This document shows positions 17,597 to 25,852 of a DNA stretch of 64,000 nucleotides, piece after piece. The position numbers and the translations under genes are program-made. This DNA is from CBFHSF01 sp965661055 (GTDB lineage Bacteria; Bacteroidota; Bacteroidia; Flavobacteriales; Schleiferiaceae). The number at the start of each line of letters is the position of its first letter. Positions within the stretch are counted from its first letter, which is position 1. The notes below the pieces were generated by a model. It was given only the letters and a program-made list of their open reading frames with translations. It did not search any database and had not been told where the DNA came from. The stretch is from NCBI GenBank assembly GCA_965661055.1, contig CBFICS010000001.1, positions 186,001 to 250,000 on the forward strand, in the 5' to 3' direction.

Positions 17597-18334
17597 ATGA
17601 GTCTTCAACCCATTCAAGATATTTTTAATCAAACGCTAAATTCGCCAGAATTGGCCATTCTTATTGATCCCGATAAGCCCGGTGGTGAGGCCTTGAATGA
17701 AATCGGCAGAATGATTGAAGATTCAGGGATTAATTTGATTTTTTTAGGGGGCAGTCTTTTAACTCGTTATGAAATTGAAGACAAAATCAATGCCCTTAGA
17801 TTAGTAACTAAGGCAAAAATTGTTCTATTTCCTGGTGCTGTACCTCAAGTTTGTAGTAACGCTGATGCGTTACTATTTATGTCTTTAATTTCGGGAAGAA
17901 ATCCTGAATTGTTAATTGGTCAACAGGTTATTGCAGCTCCTTTAGTGAGGCAAATGGGATTAGAAGCTCTTTCTACAGGATACATGATAGTTGATGGAGG
18001 TCGACCTACAACGGCTTCTTATATGTCTGGCACGTTACCCATTCCTAATAACAAACCTGAAATTGCCGCATGTACTGCTATGGCAGGCGAAATGTTGGGA
18101 ATTAAAAACATTTACATGGATGCCGGTTCGGGTGCAGATATACCCATAAAGCCAGAGATGGTTGCTGCTGTAAGAAAATCAGTGAACACCCCAATTATTG
18201 TTGGTGGGGGAATCAAAACTGCCCAGCATGCTCGTGAAATTATTGAGGCGGGGGCCAATATTGTTGTGGTAGGCAATGCAACAGAAAAGAATCCTCAACT
18301 GATTGCGGAACTTTCAAAAACCATTTATTCATAA
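17597..18334 (+). CDS. geranylgeranylglyceryl/heptaprenylglyceryl phosphate synthase family protein
   Basis: TIM-barrel prenyltransferase of the GGGPS/PcrB family, which joins a polyprenyl diphosphate to glycerol-1-phosphate. Present are the phosphate-binding LIDPDKPGG near residue 22, MDAGSGADIPI near 176 and the GGGIKTAQHAREI / VVVGNATEKNP pair that binds the glycerol phosphate. Bacteroidota homologues are known to form ether-lipid precursors in vitro, but their cellular role is unsettled. 245 residues, normal. It follows the phosphopantetheinyl transferase after 45 bases and precedes a NadR-like kinase by 23. Confidence 0.92.
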   Translation: MSLQPIQDIFNQTLNSPELAILIDPDKPGGEALNEIGRMIEDSGINLIFLGGSLLTRYEIEDKINALRLVTKAKIVLFPGAVPQVCSNADALLFMSLISGRNPELLIGQQVIAAPLVRQMGLEALSTGYMIVDGGRPTTASYMSGTLPIPNNKPEIAACTAMAGEMLGIKNIYMDAGSGADIPIKPEMVAAVRKSVNTPIIVGGGIKTAQHAREIIEAGANIVVVGNATEKNPQLIAELSKTIYS

Positions 18335-18357
18335 GGTCATTTCAGGAATCGCTCATT

Positions 18358-18876
18358 ATGCGCAAATTAAAAGTCGTAATAACGGGTCCTGAATCTACTG
18401 GCAAGTCTACCTTATGCCAAAATCTGTCTAAACATTTTAATTGCCCATTCTCTAAAGAGTACGCGAGAGAGTACCTCAATACCAACGGATTAAAGTATAC
18501 TGCTGAGGAGGTCGAGATTATGGGCTTTCAGCAAGTGAAAAACAATAGCTCACTTTCTGGTGAGCTTGTGTTTTGCGACACGGATGCTTTAACTTACTCC
18601 ATTTGGTATGAGGTTACCTATGGCAAGAAATCGGCATTGTTACAAAAACTTTGGAAGGATAATTTACCGGATTTGTATTTATTAACTCAAATTGATTTGC
18701 CCTGGGAAGAAGATGAAATGAGAGAGCATCCGCACCAAAGGGAATTTTTATTTGATTTTTATACACGAAGGTTAGCGGAAGTTGATGTCCCCGTCGTGAT
18801 AATTGAAGGTGTAGAAAATAATCAACGCCTTTTTTCTGCCATTAAAAAAGTAGAAACACATCTAGGTTCTTTTTAA
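18358..18876 (+). CDS. NadR-like P-loop kinase
   Basis: A 172-residue P-loop protein matching only the kinase half of NadR. The Walker A is GPESTGKST at residues 10-18; FSKEYAREYL, FCDTDALTYS (Walker B region) and the lid segment REHPHQREF follow. NadR kinases phosphorylate nicotinamide riboside after uptake by PnuC-type transporters. The adenylyltransferase domain of full NadR is absent and no transporter gene is adjacent. It ends just before the promoter of a TPP-riboswitch-controlled receptor, so a thiamine-related substrate is a conceivable alternative. Substrate uncertain. Confidence 0.82.
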   Translation: MRKLKVVITGPESTGKSTLCQNLSKHFNCPFSKEYAREYLNTNGLKYTAEEVEIMGFQQVKNNSSLSGELVFCDTDALTYSIWYEVTYGKKSALLQKLWKDNLPDLYLLTQIDLPWEEDEMREHPHQREFLFDFYTRRLAEVDVPVVIIEGVENNQRLFSAIKKVETHLGSF

Positions 18877-18884
18877 AGTTCTTC

Positions 18885-18892
18885 TATATTTG
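18885..18892 (+). promoter_or_regulatory. candidate -7 element for the TPP-riboswitch transcript
   Basis: TATATTTG, a full match to TAnnTTTG, begins nine bases after the NadR-like stop codon. Transcription would start near 18899, at the beginning of the riboswitch. Confidence 0.5.
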
Positions 18893-18897
18893 CCAAA

Positions 18898-18975
18898 AAT
18901 CTCAAAGGGGTGCCGCAAGGCTGAGATCATACCCGTAGAACCTGAGCAGGTAATGCTGCTAAGGGATAGTGGAAA
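18898..18975 (+). promoter_or_regulatory. TPP (thi-box) riboswitch
   Basis: Contains the conserved thi-box segments in order: GGGGTGCC (18907-18914), GGCTGAGAT, ACCCGTAGAACCTGA, CAGGTAATGCTG and AAGGGA. These build the two helical arms that bind the pyrimidine and the diphosphate of thiamine pyrophosphate. It sits in the leader of the TonB-dependent receptor gene that starts at 19040. CGCCCC at 19005-19010 could pair with GGGGTG at 18907-18912, a possible switching helix; no classical terminator follows, so control may be at translation. Confidence 0.95.
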
Positions 18976-19039
18976 ATCAATTATTAATTAATCAAGCGAG
19001 TAATCGCCCCTATTATTCGTGGTAAATGAAATGTTTATC

Positions 19040-21433
19040 ATGAAAAAGCTTTTACTTATTTGTCTATTCTTGAGTCATATTCCCATATGGGCTCAAAGTG
19101 TTTTTGTCGGAACCGTTCTAGATGCAGAAACTAAATCACCCATTTCTTCAGCAAATATTCAAATTGGCGAGAAAGACGAAGTGATTTCAACAAACTCCAA
19201 AGGGGTTTTTAAGGTCACCTTAAATGGGGAAGAAAAGGTGCTGGTTGCCATATCTCATATCGGATATTCTAAGCTATTTGAATCTATTGTTCCAGGAGAT
19301 TATCCAAACGGAAAAACCTTTTACCTTGTAAGTGAGTCGGTAGAATTAGGGTCTGTAGAGGTTTCTGCCATCAGAGCCGACGAAAAAACTCCTATTGCTT
19401 TTACCAATATTGACAAGGCAGAGTTGAAGTCGCTTAACACGGGGCAAGACATTCCTTTTGTTCTTCAAAACACACCTTCTGTAGTTGCAACCTCCGATGC
19501 AGGGGCTGGTATCGGTTATACCGGAATGCGTATCCGCGGAAGCGATCAAACAAGAATTAATGTAACCGTTAATGGTGTGCCGATCAACGACGCTGAGTCT
19601 CATGGTGTTTTTTGGGTTAACATGCCAGACCTTACTTCAAGTCTTAATAGTGTTCAAATTCAACGTGGGGTAGGGACGTCTACCAACGGAGCGGGAGCAT
19701 TTGGCGCTTCTATTAACATGGAGACTTCAGCGTATGATAAAGAGGGTTATGGAGAGGTTTCTGCCACCGGTGGCTCTTTTAATACTCAGAGATACTCTGT
19801 GGGTTTTGGAACCGGGTTGCTAAACAATCACTGGGTTTTGCAAGGTCGTGCCAGTATAGTGAAAAGTGATGGTTGGGTAGATAGAGGTTGGTCAGATATG
19901 AAGAGCTACTACCTTACCGGTGGATACTTTGGTGAGAACTTTTCATTGAAAATGGTTGCTTTTGGGGGAAGAGAAAAAACCTACCAGGCATGGAATGGTA
20001 TTGATTCTGCAACCTATGAAATGAGTCCTACGTTTAATAGTGCCGGTGCGCTTTTCGATTCATCAGGAAATGTTAGTGGGTTTTATGACAATGAAACCGA
20101 TAACTATGGTCAAGATCATTATCAATTAATATTTCAACATGACTTGTCTAACTCTACCCAGTTAAATATTACGGGATTTTATACTCGTGGTAAAGGGTAC
20201 TACGAGCAATATAGACAAGATGACGCTTTTAGTTCTTACAGGTTAAATCCAATCTACATCGGTTCTGACACCATTTCATCATCAGATATTATTCGCAGAT
20301 TGTGGTTAGATAATCATAATTATGGGGTAACTGGAAACATCACCTTTTCAAAAGAAAAGTACGATTTAGTAATTGGTGGTGCCATAAGTCAGTATTTAGG
20401 TGACCATTACGGCAACATTCAATGGGCTCGATTTGCTAGTCAAACAGAGCTGAGAGACTCTTTTTACTTTAACCAAAGCAATAAGATAGATTATAATGTT
20501 TTTGGAAAAATCAATTATGATCTAACCAAAAAACTAAGCGGATTTTTAGATCTACAAGTTCGGGGTGTACAGTATAGCGGTGAAGGTTATGACAGAGATT
20601 CTGCGCGAATTGACTTTAATGATAACTTCTTGTTTTTCAATCCGAAAATCGGATTAAACTGCGCCATAGATAATAATCAACGAGCCTTTATTTCATTTGC
20701 TATGGCCAACAAAGAGCCTAATAGAAGCGATTATACCGATGCTCCAAATGGTGATAAACCACAGCACGAAACCTTACTTGACCTAGAGTTAGGTTATCAG
20801 TCTAGAGGAAAAATGATTTCTTATGAGGTGAACGCCTTCTCTATGTTGTACCAAAATCAGCTGGTACTAACCGGAGAGTTAAACGATGTGGGTTCTCCCA
20901 TCAGAGACAATGTAGGTAGTAGTTACCGAGTAGGTGTTGAGGTTGCAGGTTCTATTTCCATATTTGATTGGTTCGCAATAAACCCAGCGGTTACCTATAG
21001 CCAAAGTAGAAACGTTGATTCAAGGTTAGAAACTAACGGAACCTTGATTAATTATGGTTCTACCCGAATCTCTTTTTCTCCAGACCTTATTGCCAATGCG
21101 GTTTTTGAATTTAAACCGGTTAAAAACGTTAAGCTACAATGGATTTCACGATTTATCAGCAAACAATACCTGACAAATTTCGGAGATCCTTCCAGTGAAA
21201 ACGACTTTGAAAGACTTCAGCTTCCTGCCTATTTTGTTAATGATGTAAGAGTAGAATATACCCCAACTATCCCAACCTTGTCTTCTAGCAGATTTTACGT
21301 TCAAGTAAATAATCTTTTTAGTGAAGAGTACGCGAGTAATGGATATTCTTATGAATGGGGAGGTGATTATTACATGGGCTTTTACCCACAAGCTCCTATC
21401 AACCTTCTCTTAGGATTTTCCGTAAGGTTTTAG
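19040..21433 (+). CDS. TonB-dependent outer-membrane receptor, probably for thiamine
   Basis: Outer-membrane transporter powered by TonB. I start at 19040, the ATG that begins a normal signal peptide (MKKLLLICLFLSHIPIWAQ); GTG and ATG codons just upstream are in frame but less likely. A carboxypeptidase-regulatory-like domain (about residues 22-100) precedes the plug (TGMRIRGSDQTRINVTVNG) and a 22-strand-type barrel ending in the aromatic LLGFSVRF. The TPP riboswitch in its leader is the evidence that it imports thiamine or a precursor; similar riboswitch-receptor pairs are known in Bacteroidota. No inner-membrane transporter is adjacent. Confidence 0.9.
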   Translation: MKKLLLICLFLSHIPIWAQSVFVGTVLDAETKSPISSANIQIGEKDEVISTNSKGVFKVTLNGEEKVLVAISHIGYSKLFESIVPGDYPNGKTFYLVSESVELGSVEVSAIRADEKTPIAFTNIDKAELKSLNTGQDIPFVLQNTPSVVATSDAGAGIGYTGMRIRGSDQTRINVTVNGVPINDAESHGVFWVNMPDLTSSLNSVQIQRGVGTSTNGAGAFGASINMETSAYDKEGYGEVSATGGSFNTQRYSVGFGTGLLNNHWVLQGRASIVKSDGWVDRGWSDMKSYYLTGGYFGENFSLKMVAFGGREKTYQAWNGIDSATYEMSPTFNSAGALFDSSGNVSGFYDNETDNYGQDHYQLIFQHDLSNSTQLNITGFYTRGKGYYEQYRQDDAFSSYRLNPIYIGSDTISSSDIIRRLWLDNHNYGVTGNITFSKEKYDLVIGGAISQYLGDHYGNIQWARFASQTELRDSFYFNQSNKIDYNVFGKINYDLTKKLSGFLDLQVRGVQYSGEGYDRDSARIDFNDNFLFFNPKIGLNCAIDNNQRAFISFAMANKEPNRSDYTDAPNGDKPQHETLLDLELGYQSRGKMISYEVNAFSMLYQNQLVLTGELNDVGSPIRDNVGSSYRVGVEVAGSISIFDWFAINPAVTYSQSRNVDSRLETNGTLINYGSTRISFSPDLIANAVFEFKPVKNVKLQWISRFISKQYLTNFGDPSSENDFERLQLPAYFVNDVRVEYTPTIPTLSSSRFYVQVNNLFSEEYASNGYSYEWGGDYYMGFYPQAPINLLLGFSVRF

Positions 21434-21442
21434 TCGGAAATT

Positions 21443-21473
21443 GCCCTGGCCATGTGCCGGGGCTTTTTTTTTT
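21443..21473. terminator. terminator after the TonB receptor
   Basis: GCCCTGGC / GCCGGGGC stem (one G-U pair) with a five-base loop and a ten-T tail. It overlaps the stop codon of the converging leucine-rich-repeat gene. Confidence 0.75.
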
Positions 21474-22047
21474 AGTACGACTGATTACAATCACAGTCCC
21501 AGGTAGAAAGTATTTCGGTATTGGGCATCCACGATTGATAAGTTTCTTCAACGTGTTTTTGCCAAATATAGGTTTGCCTTATATCTAAGATTTTTAAGGT
21601 CTGCATTTCTTTAAAAACCTCCGGAAACTCTTTTAATTCAGTATCCCAAAGATCAAGATTCTCTAAAGATATAAGAGAAGGAAACCATGTGGGTATTGAA
21701 TCTATGGGGTTTTGTGCAAGTCTAAGAATTTTGAGGTTTTCCATTCCTTCTAAAGCCTCGGGTATGGCTTCAAGTTTGTTTTTCCTCAAGTCTAACACTT
21801 CCAGTTTTTTTAATTGAGAAAATGATTTCGGAAGCCCTATTAGTTTGTTTTTTTCTAATCTGAGTACTTTCAGGTTTACCAAATCACCTATGTTTTCGGG
21901 TAGTTTTTTTATTTTTTCTTTTCCCAAATCTAACTGTTCCACTTTCGTGGGATTTTTCATGGCTTCCTTAAGCGAAGTATAAACCTTCTGCGAAAAAATG
22001 GGTGAGCCTACTAAGAGAAAGGTTAGGATGAAAAAATACTTCTGCAT
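21472..22047 (-). CDS. exported leucine-rich-repeat protein
   Basis: A 191-residue protein with a signal peptide (FFILTFLLVGSPIFSQ) followed by about five leucine-rich repeats of 23 residues, of the form LKVLRLEKNKLIGLPKSFSQ. It ends in a short Cys-containing tail (TWDCDCNQSY). Such repeats make a curved protein-binding surface; nothing indicates catalytic activity. It overlaps the end of ribF by 25 bases on the same strand, so it is probably expressed from the ribF promoter. Partner unknown. Confidence 0.82.
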   Translation of the reverse strand: MQKYFFILTFLLVGSPIFSQKVYTSLKEAMKNPTKVEQLDLGKEKIKKLPENIGDLVNLKVLRLEKNKLIGLPKSFSQLKKLEVLDLRKNKLEAIPEALEGMENLKILRLAQNPIDSIPTWFPSLISLENLDLWDTELKEFPEVFKEMQTLKILDIRQTYIWQKHVEETYQSWMPNTEILSTWDCDCNQSY

Positions 22048-22955
22048 TGGGCTTCGTCTTTTTTTAATTGGTCTTTTAGTTGTTCGACGGAATCAAATTT
22101 TTTCTCCTCTCGAATTCTGTTTTCAAATGAAATCTTGATTTGCTCTCCATATATGTCTTCAGAAAAATCAAAGAGGTGGACTTCAATAGTTTTGTCCTTA
22201 CCTCTAACGGTAGGTCTCATGCCAATATTACACATCCCGTTGACGGTTTTTCCCGATTGCAACAAGGTTGTTGTTACTGGATAAACGCCATCGGCAGGAA
22301 TTACTTTGTGTTCATCTTGAAGTTGTACGTTGGCTGTAGGAAAATCTAATGTTCTTCCAATTCCTTCGCCTTTCACAATCACTCCAGTAATGGTAAAATC
22401 GTGGTTTAAATAGCTTTTGGCAATGTTTAAATCTCCTTCCTCTAATGCCTTTCTGATTTTTGTGGAACTTACCTTAACGTCTTCAACGTCTTCGGCAGGT
22501 ATTTCTTCAACATCAAAACCGTAAACAGGACCAAATTCTACCAAATGTTCAAAGCTACCTTCACGGTTTCTTCCAAAGTGGTGATCATAACCGATGACTA
22601 ATTTTTTGACCCCAATTTGATTTACTAAGAAGTTTCTAACAAATTCTAATGATGAGGTTCTTGAAAATTCTTTGGTAAACGGATGAATAATTAAGTGGTC
22701 AAGACCATAGCCTTCAAGTAATTCTGCCTTTTCTTCTAAGCTTGTTATCAGTTTTAAATCTAGGTCAGGTTGTAAAACCCTTCTAGGATGAGGATTAAAT
22801 GTAAGCAACACAGATTCACCCCCAATTGATTGAGCCGTTTCTATCAATCTCTTGAGAATTTTTTGATGTCCTACGTGTACACCGTCAAAAGTTACCGTGG
22901 TTGCTACTGCTTTATCAAGGGTTGTGAATTCTTGTAGTGAATGATGTATTTTCAA
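22023..22955 (-). CDS. ribF: bifunctional riboflavin kinase/FAD synthetase
   Basis: Makes FMN from riboflavin and FAD from FMN in the cytosol. Residues 1 to about 180 are the adenylyltransferase (TFDGVHVGHQKIL near residue 23, FNPHPRRVL). The C-terminal riboflavin kinase has GEGIGRTLDFPTANV near residue 205 and NIGMRPTV. The start codon is TTG (complement of 22953-22955): its product MKIHHSLQEFTTLDKAV matches the usual RibF start and there is no ATG nearby upstream. Followed by the overlapping leucine-rich-repeat gene. Confidence 0.95.
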   Translation of the reverse strand: MKIHHSLQEFTTLDKAVATTVTFDGVHVGHQKILKRLIETAQSIGGESVLLTFNPHPRRVLQPDLDLKLITSLEEKAELLEGYGLDHLIIHPFTKEFSRTSSLEFVRNFLVNQIGVKKLVIGYDHHFGRNREGSFEHLVEFGPVYGFDVEEIPAEDVEDVKVSSTKIRKALEEGDLNIAKSYLNHDFTITGVIVKGEGIGRTLDFPTANVQLQDEHKVIPADGVYPVTTTLLQSGKTVNGMCNIGMRPTVRGKDKTIEVHLFDFSEDIYGEQIKISFENRIREEKKFDSVEQLKDQLKKDEAQCRSIFSS

Positions 22956-22984
22956 CGGTATTTTTATTTATTAAATTCGGTCCT

Positions 22985-22992
22985 CAAAGGTA
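22985..22992 (-). promoter_or_regulatory. candidate -7 element for ribF
   Basis: Reads TACCTTTG on the minus strand, a full TAnnTTTG match, 30 bases before the TTG start. Confidence 0.45.
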
Positions 22993-23020
22993 TTAAAGTA
23001 AATTTTTTAATTGAAGAACT

Positions 23021-23830
23021 ATGAGCTACCAATCAGATAACATTTCAAAAAGTATTGAACAAAGTAATCCCTTGAATGCTGGTAAGGCAATCAAAGCGGG
23101 GTATGATCTTTTTAATAAAGACCCAGGAAACTTGATTTTGGCTTTAATAATAATGTCGGTTTTAAGTGGTGTAGCAAGTTTTCTTTTCACAAAGCTAGAC
23201 CTAGAAGTCCTCAACTCAGTTTATGGAGTTTTAGTGGATGGAGTTTTGGCTGCTGGCTGGTTTTTTATGGCACATTCAATAGCCACTAAAGGTAAAACTT
23301 CGGTAGATGAATTATTTAAAGGATTTAAGCACGGTTTCAAAGAGATTGTTGTTTCTCAAATATTGATCTTTTTAATAGTGGTAGCAGTAAGTATTGCCTT
23401 TATTTTGGTGTTTTTTTCTGAGTATCTAACCCAATGGATGGATAGTGGATTTAATTCATCGGGAGTGTTTCTTGATAGCCTAGAGAATCTGACTGGAATT
23501 CAATTAACAATTGGCACAGTTTTTTTCTTAGCAATTTCTTACCTGTCACTAATTTTCTTTTTTACCAATCCCTTTATTGTTTTTTATAACCTATCCGCTT
23601 GGGATGCTATAAAAGCAAGTGTTAAGCTTTCAAATAAAAATATTGGCACTCTTATTATGTTTGCTATTTTGTGCTTGTTGGTGGCTTTGGCAGGTATCGT
23701 TGCTTTGGTGATCGGACTGATAGTTTCAATTCCGATTATTCTTATGGCTCAATATGTTTTGTTTGAACAGGCTATGGATGTTGAAAAACCTAGTGAAGAT
23801 TCAATCTTAGAAGAACTTATTGAGGATTAA
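23021..23830 (+). CDS. multi-pass membrane protein, DUF975-like
   Basis: A 269-residue integral membrane protein with about five to six hydrophobic segments (near residues 38-60, 68-85, 110-133, 165-195 and 212-245), a hydrophilic N-terminus and an acidic C-terminus. AIKAGYDLFNKDPGNLILA and FNLSAWDAIKASVKLSNKN-like segments resemble the DUF975 group of uncharacterised membrane proteins. No transport or enzyme motif is visible. It stands alone between ribF (divergent) and the atpD promoter. Function unknown. Confidence 0.75.
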   Translation: MSYQSDNISKSIEQSNPLNAGKAIKAGYDLFNKDPGNLILALIIMSVLSGVASFLFTKLDLEVLNSVYGVLVDGVLAAGWFFMAHSIATKGKTSVDELFKGFKHGFKEIVVSQILIFLIVVAVSIAFILVFFSEYLTQWMDSGFNSSGVFLDSLENLTGIQLTIGTVFFLAISYLSLIFFFTNPFIVFYNLSAWDAIKASVKLSNKNIGTLIMFAILCLLVALAGIVALVIGLIVSIPIILMAQYVLFEQAMDVEKPSEDSILEELIED

Positions 23831-23887
23831 TTGTTGATAAAACAGAAAAAAATATTCTTTACGTGCTTTAGATTTAGCTAAAAACCG

Positions 23888-23895
23888 TAATTTTG
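23888..23895 (+). promoter_or_regulatory. candidate -7 element for atpDC
   Basis: TAATTTTG fits TAnnTTTG, 50 bases before the atpD start; transcription would begin near 23902. Confidence 0.45.
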
Positions 23896-23904
23896 CGCCC
23901 AAGT

Positions 23905-23920
23905 TTGAGGGGTGCCTCAA
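23905..23920 (+). promoter_or_regulatory. stem-loop at the 5' end of the atpD leader
   Basis: TTGAGG, loop GGTG, CCTCAA: a six-pair stem beginning about three bases after the predicted transcription start. There is no T tract, so it is not a terminator. A role in mRNA stability is possible but unproven. Confidence 0.5.
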
Positions 23921-23945
23921 TAATGAACTAAAAATCAGTTGAATA

Positions 23946-25457
23946 ATGTCTCAAGTAGTAGGTAAAATAGCCCAGGTCATCGGACCCGTTGTGGATGTTT
24001 ACTTTGACACGACAAACGCCGAGCTTCCTAAAATTTATGATGCTTTAGTAGTAAAGCGTCCAGGAGGTCAAGAAGTAATTTTAGAAACTCAAACGCACAT
24101 TGGTGAAGATACCGTTCGTGCCGTTTCTATGGATTCTACAGAAGGTCTTTCTCGTGGTCAAGAAGTTAAATCATTAGGATCTCCAATTCAAGTTCCAATC
24201 GGTGAACAAATTAGAGGTAGAGTATTTAACGTAGTGGGTAACGATATCGACGGTATTGGTAACATCTCTCACGAAGTAGGTCTTCCTATTCACAGAGAGG
24301 CTCCAAGATTTGAAGACTTATCAACTTCAACAGAAGTTCTTTTCACAGGTATTAAAGTAATTGACCTTATTGAGCCTTACGCAAAAGGGGGTAAAATTGG
24401 TCTTTTCGGTGGTGCCGGTGTAGGTAAAACTGTATTGATTCAAGAGTTGATTAACAACATTGCAAAAGGACACGGTGGTTTATCTGTGTTTGCTGGTGTT
24501 GGTGAGCGTACTCGTGAAGGTAATGACCTTCTTAGAGAGATGCTTGAATCAGGTATTATTAAATACGGTGAAGAATTTAATCACTCTATGGAAAACGGTG
24601 GATGGGATCTATCTAAAGTTGACCAAGAGCAATTAAAAGAATCAAAAGCAACTTTCGTTTTCGGTCAGATGAATGAGCCTCCAGGTGCACGTGCTCGTGT
24701 TGCCTTAACAGGTCTTACTCTTGCTGAATACTATAGAGATGGTGATGGCGAAGGTCAAGGACGTGATATCCTTTTCTTCGTAGATAACATTTTCCGTTTC
24801 ACTCAAGCAGGTTCTGAAGTATCTGCACTTCTTGGTCGTATGCCTTCTGCGGTAGGTTACCAGCCAACATTAGCCTCTGAAATGGGAGCTATGCAAGAGC
24901 GTATTACTTCTACTAAAAGAGGATCTATTACTTCGGTTCAGGCGGTTTACGTTCCTGCGGATGACCTTACTGACCCGGCTCCTGCAACAACGTTTGCTCA
25001 CTTAGATGCAACTACAGTACTTTCAAGAAAAATTTCTGAGCTTGGTATTTACCCAGCAGTAGATCCACTAGATTCTACTTCTAGAATTTTGACTCCTGAA
25101 ATCGTAGGTGCTGAACATTACAAGTGTGCTCAAGACGTAAAAGAAATTCTTCAGAGATATAAAGAATTACAAGATATTATTGCAATTCTTGGTATGGAAG
25201 AACTTTCTGAAGAAGATAAATTAGTAGTTCACCGCGCACGTCGTGTTCAACGTTTCCTTTCTCAACCATTCCACGTAGCAGAACAGTTTACAGGTCTTAA
25301 AGGAGTATTGGTAGATATTAAAGATACTATCAAAGCCTTTAACATGATCATGGATGGTGAGCTTGATAAGTATCCTGAAGCAGCATTCAACCTTAAAGGT
25401 GGTGTTGAAGACGTTATTGAAGCTGGAGAAAAAATGTTAGCAGATTCTGCCAAGTAA
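23946..25457 (+). CDS. atpD: F1 ATP synthase beta subunit
   Basis: Catalytic subunit of the F1 sector at the inner membrane. Walker A GGAGVGKTVLIQEL lies near residue 154, GERTREGNDL near 186 carries the catalytic Glu, and FFVDNIFRFTQAGSEVSALLGR is the Walker B region followed by the DELSEED-loop equivalent MEELSEEDK. Length 503 is normal for Bacteroidota. Only atpC follows; the other F1Fo genes are not in the window, the usual split arrangement in this phylum. Confidence 0.98.
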   Translation: MSQVVGKIAQVIGPVVDVYFDTTNAELPKIYDALVVKRPGGQEVILETQTHIGEDTVRAVSMDSTEGLSRGQEVKSLGSPIQVPIGEQIRGRVFNVVGNDIDGIGNISHEVGLPIHREAPRFEDLSTSTEVLFTGIKVIDLIEPYAKGGKIGLFGGAGVGKTVLIQELINNIAKGHGGLSVFAGVGERTREGNDLLREMLESGIIKYGEEFNHSMENGGWDLSKVDQEQLKESKATFVFGQMNEPPGARARVALTGLTLAEYYRDGDGEGQGRDILFFVDNIFRFTQAGSEVSALLGRMPSAVGYQPTLASEMGAMQERITSTKRGSITSVQAVYVPADDLTDPAPATTFAHLDATTVLSRKISELGIYPAVDPLDSTSRILTPEIVGAEHYKCAQDVKEILQRYKELQDIIAILGMEELSEEDKLVVHRARRVQRFLSQPFHVAEQFTGLKGVLVDIKDTIKAFNMIMDGELDKYPEAAFNLKGGVEDVIEAGEKMLADSAK

Positions 25458-25489
25458 TTTAGGTTGACTGCTCAATTAAAATAATTGAC

Positions 25490-25780
25490 ATGTATTTAGA
25501 AATAACAACCCCAGAAAAACAAATCTTTCAAGGTGAAGTGGACGCTGTTCAGTTTCCAGGTAAAGATGGGCTTTTTCAAGTTTTAACAAATCATGCACCT
25601 ATCGTTGCTTCATTGACGTCTGGAACGATCAAAATTAACTTGAATGACAATTCAAAAACAGTTAATACCTTAACCGGAGAGATAGTTCACGATCCGTCTG
25701 ATGACACGATTGCTAGAGTTGAAATTAAAGGGGGAGTCGTTGAAATGATGAATAATAACATCATCGTTTTAGCTGACTAA
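25490..25780 (+). CDS. atpC: F1 ATP synthase epsilon subunit (short form)
   Basis: A 96-residue epsilon subunit made of the N-terminal beta-sandwich only (MYLEITTPEKQIFQGEVDAV, FPGKDGLFQVLTNHAPIV). The C-terminal helical hairpin that inhibits ATP hydrolysis in about 135-residue epsilon subunits is missing. This short form is, to my knowledge, common in Bacteroidota, so I do not regard it as a truncation. It begins 32 bases after atpD and ends before a terminator. Confidence 0.95.
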   Translation: MYLEITTPEKQIFQGEVDAVQFPGKDGLFQVLTNHAPIVASLTSGTIKINLNDNSKTVNTLTGEIVHDPSDDTIARVEIKGGVVEMMNNNIIVLAD

Positions 25781-25799
25781 TCGAATTATAATTTTCTAT

Positions 25800-25836
25800 A
25801 AAAAAAGACTGCCAACTTTGGCAGTCTTTTTTTTTT
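25800..25836. terminator. terminator after atpC
   Basis: GACTGCCA / TGGCAGTC stem, four-base loop, A run before and a long T run after; separates atpDC from the biotin operon. Confidence 0.85.
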
Positions 25837-25852
25837 CAAGCAACTTGCGGAC

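Noticed and set aside
23905..23920. atpD leader stem-loop as attenuator or riboswitch
   Set aside because: Six base pairs with no T tract and no match to a known riboswitch; kept only as a structural observation.
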